Origin: Larix kaempferi | Taxonomy: Eukaryota; Streptophyta; Pinopsida; Pinales; Pinaceae | Reading direction: 5' to 3' | Assembly (NCBI GenBank): GCA_027924585.1 | Contig: BSBM01000602.1 | Span: 7,067,501-7,131,500, forward strand | DNA length: 64,000 bases | In this document: in pieces, positions 56,642 through 64,000 of the stretch | How the letters are laid out: every line of letters begins with the position of its first letter | How positions within the stretch are numbered: the first letter of the stretch is position 1 | Translations under genes and position numbers: made by a program | The notes under the pieces: model-generated | Database searches by the model: none | Told to the model about the DNA's origin: nothing | Seen by the model: the letters and a program-made list of their open reading frames with translations, nothing else

Positions 56642-58987
56642 CTAGGACATAGCCTGTAAAATATCATCTATTCCCATTTTATCTTCCTGTGTGTCTGTTT
56701 GTACTTGTTGCTGACCACTTCCTGCTAATTTTTTCCTCGCTTCTGCCAACTGTTCTTCTAAAATGATTTTCTCTTTTTCCCACCGATCTTTTTCATCAGA
56801 AAGCTTTAACATTTTAGCAGTAACATCATTGACTTCATTAGATAATTCTTCTTTTTCTTTTTCCAATATTGTCAATTCTGCTCCTTGGATGAGTACAGTG
56901 TCTGGAATTTTTAATTTTCGTCTCAACATCTGGATCATATCGTCTTTCTCTTTGAGCAGTTTGGTTGCTGCATCTCCTTCTTTATTTATCAAATCTACTT
57001 GCAATTTTTTAATCTGTTGCTGTCGAGACTTATTCTCTGCCTTCTCCTGTCTCAATTGATTATTCAATTTATCCACTGAACTTTTCAACTTGTCTGCTCT
57101 TAATATGGATCCCAAATAGTCTGAATATATGACTTCTCCAGTTTGTCTATGCAATAAAATTTTATCCGGGGCATTTATTTTAGACAAATCTATATTCATT
57201 TCTGAAATCTTATTTTTTGTGACAACTAAAAATTTCAAGGAATTTTCCCTGATATTTCTGCTAGTAAATAAGCTTACCTCATTATTAGATATACTTCTAA
57301 CCTTCGAAAACAATTGACTGGTTTGTTTCGCGGACTCCTGTTTATTTCGACTATGCTCATCAAACACATCCATGATATTCTGGGGTCTATTTACATCACC
57401 CTCTACAGGGGTTTCTTCAATGTTGTACTCTTTAACTGTAACCTCTGGTATTTCTTTTTCAGCTGTTTTAGCCTCTTCTGAAATTGTTGTTAACTCTTGT
57501 GGTTCATTCATTTTCAATCTTTTTCCTCTTTCTGTTTCTTCATCTTCAATGATCATTATGTCCTGTATGGGTCTTTTAGATCCAACCAATGCACTATCTA
57601 TTTCGCTTTCTGTCCCTGTTGTTGTGTCAATCAATGCCATTTCTTTGTCGGATGCATCCGGAATGATTTCTTCTTTATATTCTAGCCAATTGGCTCTGTC
57701 TGACATTCCTTCAACAATATGATGGTTCAGGGCCTTGATACAATGCTCCATTCTTCGTTTTGATATGATGTTTAACGGGTCATACTCCATAGCCGTATCT
57801 GAATCAAAATTCATATCCTTCAACAACTTCTCTATATACACTACAGCATTCTTATTCTTTATTGTGAACGGACCAAATGTGAATGGGTATTTAATGTCTG
57901 TAGCTTGTCTGTGAACCAAAAAATTGTTATCTTCCACAATCAACTTTTGTCTTAAGAATTCCAAGGAAAAAACCCTTAAAGTAAGAAAAGCTGGTAACAC
58001 ATAGGGTTTATGTCTGAACCCATATAATCTGATTACTGTACTGTCTTTCGACAAAAACCAATCTCCTGTTGCGTATTCTGTACTCAATTGCATGGATGCC
58101 TGCATTTCCGGTAGTACTCTAGGCATATTTTTTCCAAAAATCATTCTATAAATCTCTGAAAGCATGTAATTGATGTAATTGAACATGTTATTTTCTAGTA
58201 AAGTCGTGAAAATGATTTCTGGGAACTGCAACTCGTCTTGACTGGCTGTCATAATCATTTTCATCAAAAAGGCCTGAAACCTGAAATGTCTGAGAGTGGG
58301 AAAATTGACCATATGGTCATGAATCTTTTCTGTTAAAAATGCTTCAAAATTAAGTCGAGGGATTTGATTTTCACCAATCCCTGACTGGACTGTACTCATT
58401 TTGTACAATAAACTCAATTGAAACTCGGTTACATACAAATCCGTATCCAAACCTAGAACTACGGCCAATAATGTCAAAACTAACTGGGTATTTTCATTAA
58501 AAATATTGATATCTATAGGGTATGGGACCTCCGAAATGATGGTCTCTGGCTTGAGACACGATGACAAAAACATTTCCCTATCATTTTGAGAAACATGATG
58601 ATAATTTTCAATAATGGAGACTTCAGAGAAAACCTCAGGGTCAAGGGTTTGGGAACAATCTACTTCTAGGGCTTTAATTAACTCTGCTGGCTTTAATTCG
58701 CAAATGACTCGGGTTTTTTGGCTGTTTAGAACGACTTTCTCTTCCCGGGAGTAATTTTCGACACACCATGATACGAATTCTGGGAAAGAAGGGATTTGGT
58801 CGGGGCAAAAGGCTATCAAAGACGACTGGTGAACTCTGTGGGGGTCTGTCCCTTCCTTTAACAATTCACACAACCTAATTTTTATATCAGATATTGGAAA
58901 CCTAATTAGGGTATCGTAGACGTCTTCGTCTCTATCCTCTAGGGCTTCTTTTGATTTAAAAACGTCTATATCGTGCACAGTCTCCAT
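56642..58987 (-). CDS. Unrecognised 781-residue element protein with C-terminal coiled coil
   Basis: ATG at 58985-58987 in an AAATGG context. The acidic N-terminus is followed by helical domains. Residues about 215-420 hold the best-defined part (FRFQAFLMKMIM, RVLPEMQASMQLSTEYATGDW, VIRLYGFRHKPYVLPAFLTLR, YPFTFGPFTIKN). I have a memory of similar text in uncharacterised plant repeat-associated proteins but cannot name a domain. Around 460-480 there is an acidic then basic patch (RPIQDIMIIEDEETERGKRLK), possibly a nuclear signal. Residues about 640-760 are a long heptad coiled coil (KLKSSVDKLNNQLRQEKAEN, EKEKEELSNEV, EKDRWEKEKIILEEQLAEA). No catalytic motif of a transposase, RT, integrase or nuclease is visible. 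Intact over 781 codons up to a TAG at 56642-56644. Confidence 0.75.
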   Translation of the reverse strand: METVHDIDVFKSKEALEDRDEDVYDTLIRFPISDIKIRLCELLKEGTDPHRVHQSSLIAFCPDQIPSFPEFVSWCVENYSREEKVVLNSQKTRVICELKPAELIKALEVDCSQTLDPEVFSEVSIIENYHHVSQNDREMFLSSCLKPETIISEVPYPIDINIFNENTQLVLTLLAVVLGLDTDLYVTEFQLSLLYKMSTVQSGIGENQIPRLNFEAFLTEKIHDHMVNFPTLRHFRFQAFLMKMIMTASQDELQFPEIIFTTLLENNMFNYINYMLSEIYRMIFGKNMPRVLPEMQASMQLSTEYATGDWFLSKDSTVIRLYGFRHKPYVLPAFLTLRVFSLEFLRQKLIVEDNNFLVHRQATDIKYPFTFGPFTIKNKNAVVYIEKLLKDMNFDSDTAMEYDPLNIISKRRMEHCIKALNHHIVEGMSDRANWLEYKEEIIPDASDKEMALIDTTTGTESEIDSALVGSKRPIQDIMIIEDEETERGKRLKMNEPQELTTISEEAKTAEKEIPEVTVKEYNIEETPVEGDVNRPQNIMDVFDEHSRNKQESAKQTSQLFSKVRSISNNEVSLFTSRNIRENSLKFLVVTKNKISEMNIDLSKINAPDKILLHRQTGEVIYSDYLGSILRADKLKSSVDKLNNQLRQEKAENKSRQQQIKKLQVDLINKEGDAATKLLKEKDDMIQMLRRKLKIPDTVLIQGAELTILEKEKEELSNEVNDVTAKMLKLSDEKDRWEKEKIILEEQLAEARKKLAGSGQQQVQTDTQEDKMGIDDILQAMS

Positions 58988-59157
58988 TTAAACGTTTCTT
59001 TAAACAAAATTCTGTTTAAAAAAGTAGGACAAGTAACCCGACCCTACCTGTATGTACCCGCCTTTCGCCTTCTGTCGCAATTGCAGACCTCCACAAGTCT
59101 TCAGAGCTCTTCGGGATAGTGACACATGCAGAATGCCGTTATGTGGAGCCCCTTTTG

Positions 59158-59165
59158 TTTTATAT
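59158..59165 (-). promoter_or_regulatory. TATA box of the element gene
   Basis: On the minus strand CTTATATAAAACAAAAGG lies about 170 bases upstream of the ATG at 58987. The preceding 600 bases are clearly more G+C-rich than the surroundings, which fits a promoter. Confidence 0.6.
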
Positions 59166-59640
59166 AAGACTTTTGAATTAACTTCCCTGCACCTTTATGA
59201 ATGCGGTTCATATATGACCATTGATCTCGAGACTTTGTTTTGGACCGTCAGATATCGCCTCCCTTTATTCCATCTGGTGGTATCCGCGATCAAAAAGCTA
59301 TTTTCTTTTCCGGTTTATTCTCTGCGCGGATTAGCCACCTGCTGACACATGTTCGAGTGGTTTATTCTCCGCGACCGCTCTTCCTCATATCCAGTGTGCA
59401 CCTTCCTAGATGCGGATGAAACAATGGTCGTTGATTTGATTAAGGTTTATATCGGCCCTCCGATTGCTACAAAGTATACACCATGTGATATGACCCCGCC
59501 ATGCTTGCTCTATCTGCCACGTATCAGGTCCCACCCTGCCATGTGTACTGACCCCACCGCGCTTCCATATTTGGTGGTTCCTCCCGGCGCTATGGTGGTT
59601 TCCTTTACCGCTATATTACATATGCGGAAGGATGAGGTTT

Positions 59641-59652
59641 GGACACGTGTCC
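59641..59652. promoter_or_regulatory. Perfect G-box palindrome
   Basis: GGACACGTGTCC is a 12-base perfect palindrome around the plant CACGTG G-box, about 480 bases upstream of the TATA box. A weaker GCCACGTATC lies near 59517. bZIP or bHLH factors bind G-boxes; a role here is inference. Confidence 0.5.
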
Positions 59653-59946
59653 CGGCGGTATTGAGTCCGCTACCACCCACATCTATTTGCCGCCGATCAC
59701 TTTGGCGATGCGGGAAGCAATATCGGCCGTTGATCGGGATTTTTGACATCTCCGCCACCGAAACTTGATTGGGGTTTAATCTTTTCACAAATTTGCTTTC
59801 GTACTTTGCATAAGTGGGTTTTTTCCTCTTGTTTTTGAATTGTCAACCTTTTCTTCAACCTCCTTTGTGATAATTTCTTCCTTTTTTGGACATTTTAGCA
59901 AACTTTTTGGATTTAGTCATTCTCAAACCTTAGTGTCAACACATAG

Positions 59947-61793
59947 AATGCCAATCTTTTCTCTTTACATGAGAATTAGCACCCATCTGCATTTCATAGT
60001 TCAATACATCTTCCATCCTCTCAAATTCCTGGTGTATTTTCTCTATATCTAAAAAAATTGGATTTCTCTTTTATGATGGTCTACCTCTATACCAAGCCGG
60101 TAGATGTTGCAAGTTTGTTGAATTGTAGCAACAAGGGAATGCAAATTGTAATTAATCTATACCTTAGTCTAATTAATTTTTGTCCAATAATTATGCTTTG
60201 ATCATTACACCACTCTCAACTTTTGTACCTATTTTTGGCATTTCAAACTCCAAGCATTCCAATCTCCAACTATGTATAACATGTCAGTTTCCTCGGTATG
60301 CACTTGTCACATTGTCGTAAATGTTATCAGGACTTCAAACCTCATTACTTGTTCAAGGTAGTGGGTTGGTGAATTAAAATTGGCATCTTGCCTCTCCCTG
60401 TTCATTCTTCCGTTGTGGAAGCCCATCCCCTGCATTTGCTTCTCAACCAGACATCTCACCCTTCTGCAGCGAGACCCCTGCATCTGCTGCTCGAGCAGGT
60501 TCTATTCTACTCCATGTTTTGTTCTACTTTTGTTTTATAGTTGCATAGCATTTCCAATGCAAGGCAAACAACTACAAGTTACACACCAAATTGGCGATCA
60601 ATCCTAAATCTCTCTATAAACTTAATAGGTAGGACTAAACTATTATGACCCGACACTAAACTTTTTCATCTAGGTCGATGATCCATAATGTAACGTCCGG
60701 AGGGATCTAATGGTTAGTGAACCATAGATTTTAAATGGCTAATGTCCCATATATTTTAAACGGTTAATGTCGCATAGGTTTTATATGGGGTTTCCATGAG
60801 AGGAAATAAAAATATTCTACTCTAAATGCCATCTTTTTGCAACTTATAATGTGTTAAACCATATCTTTATGGTTAATGCCTCATAGATTTAAAATCATAT
60901 CTCAATAGATATCAGTGATTTTACTATCCCCTTCTAAATATATTTTGACCATTAAATAATTGAAAAGAGAGATAAATTAATATTAAGTTAATTTTAAAAT
61001 TACAGTCAAGTTAAGCATCAAATCAATTGGATATATAAAATTATATACATCAAAACCTTCAACTTAAGAAATGTGATTTTCTTTACAATCTTTCATTAAA
61101 TGGATATTTCCTACCAATTTCATTGAATTTAGGATAGTTTTGGAATGCCCTAAAATAAAGTGGAGAGGGTTTTATGGGGAAAGGAAATTATTAAAAGAAA
61201 TTTGAAAACCTAAAATGCAAGATAAGCACCAATTCTCATATTTCATAATATTAAGAATCACTTTCAAGTGAGGATAGATGGAAGTGGATACATTATGGAA
61301 GTTATATTAATGTAGACAAGTAAGCAATGTGCTATATCCTCTAATGAATGATCTTATGAAGTGGAAGAACCATATAAACTGAAAAAGGCCATCAATAACA
61401 CTAATCACTAGACTTTGTAATATTTGTAGGTTCATATTGACCTTCAACAATTAAGACACTAGAAATGGATGGGATGTTTGCAAAACTTTATCTCATAATC
61501 ATTTATAAAAATGGAAATATAACACATAGGAAGACATCCTATTGATTCTATGTGCATTGAAGATCATATCTTTAGCTAATTTGGTGCACATGGATCCTTT
61601 CACTCATGATTCATACAAAGAGTAAAGAACATAAGATTACAATTTCATGAAGATATTTCATGGATACAAGGCCAAAGTCATGAAGAATCAATTAAAGTGA
61701 CAGCAAGATTTAGTATCATCTCCAAGATGCATTTCTCAACAAGATATATAAGTGTTATACACCTATATAGGTGAGAGAAAAAAACTAATAACA
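59947..61793. other. Gene-free stretch
   Basis: Apart from about seven codons at the left edge that continue the exon-like fragment on the minus strand, I see no gene. The open frame at 60380-60607 is Cys/Leu/Ser-rich without motif. The DNA becomes strongly A+T-rich after 60,700. Confidence 0.4.
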
Positions 61794-62057
61794 GAGGCCC
61801 ATAACTCTGATGTTGGAGGCCATTTTGGTTTTGAGAAAACAAATAATAACTTGTAGATATGTGTCTTGTGCCAAATTCAGGAAGATGTAGATTGGTTCAT
61901 TAGAGGATGCATACGCCATTGCACTAGTAAGACCAACAATGGGAAGGAAGGTTTATATCAACATATACATATAAGTACTAGACCATGGGAGAACAATGCA
62001 TTTTGTGGGAGGTTTTTCGAGAAGCATGTTACGGATTTTGTAAATAAAATAGCTTAA
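61794..62057 (+). pseudogene. gypsy integrase relic
   Basis: A short, broken copy of the integrase zinc-binding region: EAHNSDVGGHFGFEKT, a stop, then FIRGCIRHCTSKTNNGKEGLY and STRPWENNAF. It belongs to the same family as the plus-strand element at 38-41 kb (EAYTSHVFGHFG). No LTR is associated. Confidence 0.75.
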
Positions 62058-62151
62058 TAAAATAGTGTATAAACCAATGTACACCAAATATGAGATTGAA
62101 ACATAAATCCTAAAGTTATAATAGAGATGAATTAAATAATAAATCCTTATA

Positions 62152-62326
62152 TTTATTCTCCATTATTTCTGGATTCATTGTGTTAAGGAGGGGTTTATCG
62201 ATGTTTCATACCTGCGATACGCAATCCATATTCTTACCTATCATGAAGATGGACTACATATCATAGGTCCGAAACGTCGATAAACCCCTCCTTAACACAA
62301 TGAATCCAAAAATCATGGAGAATAAA
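62152..62326. repeat. 175-base foldback with a perfect 31-base stem
   Basis: Bases 62171-62201 are exactly complementary to 62277-62307. Pairing continues outward to TTTATTCTCC / GGAGAATAAA at the tips and inward with mismatches to a loop of about 11 bases near 62234-62244. It resembles a MITE-type foldback or a plant microRNA precursor. No clear target duplication is seen. Confidence 0.85.
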
Positions 62327-62330
62327 CTAG

Positions 62331-63691
62331 CACACTGTGAAATCCTGAGAGAGAAAAATCATTATATTCATTAAGAGAATCCTTAATTATAATGATTGTA
62401 ACTACATCTCTCTATATAATATTCCCTATCTCTCCATATAATATCCCCAATTGTACTTGTGGGTCCCCTATTAGGGTTATCCCTATTAAATATTCATGTA
62501 ACCACATTACCTATATATTCAACCCCATATATACATCCCATGGAGTTATAACATATCACCCCATAAAAAGGATTCGTCATCAAATGTTTGTAGCTAAGGC
62601 TTTTATATGTGATGAAACCTAATAATAGTAATGGTTATTTATATTTGTTCTCTCTTGCTACTACTATTGATTATCCATCCATCTATATTTATTTATTTTT
62701 TGTCAATTCTTCATGGCTTCCTTTCCTTTGATTGCATGTGCATTATTATAGCTTCTCCAATTTGTTATAGTTTTTGTTCTTTGATAACATCACATTAAAT
62801 AATGGTCCCTTTTTGCCTCATTATATGAACCATTGATTATTTCATCTTCATCCTTTGTAATGTTGACACTTATTGTATTTTTTTCGATATTTCATTGTAA
62901 AGAGGTATCAATATGGTTCCACCATTAATGGTGCTTTGTAAATTTTGATGCCCTTATCACCCCCTCTCCTTTTTGGTACAATGACATGCTCCAACTATTA
63001 TAATTATTGACCTTCAATTGCTTCTACTTTTGAGATAATAAGATCATATTTTTCCTTCATATTCTGAAGATGATGTTCAAATTCAACAATTATTTTATGG
63101 TGACCTTCTTATACCTTCTCATCCTTCTCCTTTTGTACTAAATGGTTGATGTTATCCATCATTCTATCCTTATTCAATTATAAATTGAACTTTTAATTTG
63201 ACATATATTCAAAATTTAGGGTTTCTTCAACCTTCTTGCCAACATAATATTCAAGTGTTTAGGTAGTTTATTCATCTATAATCTTTCAAAATACTAACTA
63301 ATGACATAGACCATATCCTTAGTCATATTATATGATTCCTAAGAGTGATCTCCCCGCAAAGTGATATTCTTAGCACGTACTATAGCAATGTAAGATAATC
63401 GAAGAGTTTATGGAAGCATGGGTATAGGCGAAAATAAGGGACTTCCTATATACCCAAAGGTACATGGAAGATTAAATCTCTAAGAATATTTTATGTAATG
63501 TGGTACTAATTGCTAGATACCAACATAGGTTCACTAGGGAGCCCAACCAAGTGACTCAAATTTCCTACATGTATGTTTCCTAGTACTGTTTTTTTCCTAG
63601 TAAATAGCATATATTTGTGTTTAAAGATGCTTGAACATGTTTCTAGCTTTAAAAAAATATGTAAAAATTGGACATGTGCTAGCATTGGAAA
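62331..63691. other. Gene-free A+T-rich stretch
   Basis: No supported gene, repeat array or terminus. Short frames at 62392-62622 and 63506-63799 lack motifs. Confidence 0.4.
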
Positions 63692-64000
63692 TGTAACAAC
63701 CCAAAAAAAAAGGAATGCAGAAATTTTAAAACTTTTATTTCCTTTTCTTTTCAATATATTGAATATTTCTATAATTTCTCTCATTTCAACAACATACATC
63801 TTTCCCTACCATGATTTAAAATTTGAGAGTTATACTTCTTTCCCTTTTCAAGGATCATACTCATACACTCATAACCTAAGCCAATTATATAAAAATGATA
63901 TATATGAGACTCATTGGAAACTCTTATCTCTTGTAAGTAAATTCTGTGGCTGAAAACCAAATGTGACTTTTCACCTGTTTAAAAGTCCTTTGATTTGTCG
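63692..64000 (+). other. Possible start of an LTR at the window edge
   Basis: TGTAACAACCCAAAAAAAAAGG resembles the opening of many plant gypsy LTRs. The window ends before any partner or coding region could confirm this. Confidence 0.2.

Larger units (their letters stand above)
54894..59941 (-). mobile_element. Putative 5.05 kb TIR transposon of unknown type
   Basis: The left end TGTTAGCACTTAGATTT and the inverted right end TGTTGACACTAAGGTTT agree at 13 of the first 17 positions. CATAG flanks both ends (54889-54893 and 59942-59946). Copy A of the neighbouring fragment (53226-53233, CATAGAAT) looks like the empty site and agrees with the right flank for three bases past the duplication. The only long frame is the 782 + 287 codon gene on the minus strand. 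TG...CA ends and a 5-base duplication also fit an LTR element, but I see no LTR pair, PBS or PPT. About 900 bases on the left (54894-55780) and about 950 on the right are non-coding. Confidence 0.6.

Noticed and set aside
56763-57722. Plus-strand Ser/Phe-rich frames
   Set aside because: Antisense shadows of the coiled-coil coding region on the minus strand.
59052-59768. Two plus-strand frames of 97 and 139 codons
   Set aside because: They lie antisense in the G+C-rich promoter region of the TIR element gene, where stops are rare; no recognisable motif.
54894-59941. Ordinary LTR retrotransposon
   Set aside because: I could not match the left-end sequence to any sequence before the right end, and found no PBS, PPT or pol motif; a strongly degenerate LTR element is not fully excluded.

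Overview
This window looks like repeat-dense nuclear DNA from a large plant genome. It is A+T-rich, has GT-AG introns, and carries plant-type Ty3/gypsy and Ty1/copia retroelements primed by initiator tRNA-Met. It also has DNA-transposon-type genes and long gene-free stretches. A gymnosperm is my best guess, because of the old, decayed elements and the 4.3 kb LTRs, but nothing here proves it. I see no intact ordinary host gene, and no bacterial or organellar features.

Layout. 1-5.7 kb is mostly gene-free with minisatellites. 5.7-10.6 kb holds a broken ORF and then a ten-exon pseudogene. Its first visible exon is SET-like, later exons resemble plant Ptta/En/Spm (Transposase_24-like) proteins, and it ends in a basic tail. 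10.98-24.48 kb is one complete but mutated chromovirus-type gypsy element with 4.3 kb LTRs, a PBS, a PPT and a 5-base target duplication. 24.5-29.6 kb has large inverted duplications, a 33-codon-period repeat next to a possible CACTA end, and a probable solo LTR. 32.9-38.1 kb is a minus-strand gypsy integrase region split by a copia element with a clean target duplication. 38.1-41.9 kb is a deletion-derivative gypsy element on the plus strand, followed by LTR-like DNA and A+T-rich tandem duplications.

45.6-54.9 kb is the first unusual region. On the minus strand, a 1030-codon intact ORF of DUF7869 type (probably a transposase) is preceded by a tandem array with a period of exactly 634 bases. 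Each full unit carries a 540-base in-phase exon and a 94-base GT-AG intron. Next comes a 4.1 kb array of 203-base, hairpin-rich monomers with a higher-order duplication that copied an exon-like fragment.

54.9-59.9 kb is the second unusual region. It is a 5.05 kb segment with imperfect terminal inverted repeats and a CATAG target duplication. It encodes a 782-codon ORF that continues in frame for 286 more sense codons beyond a single TAG. I recognise no transposase, reverse transcriptase or integrase in it. It interrupts the exon-like fragment at the edge of the hairpin satellite. The rest (60-64 kb) holds one integrase relic, a strong 175-base hairpin and otherwise nothing I can support.
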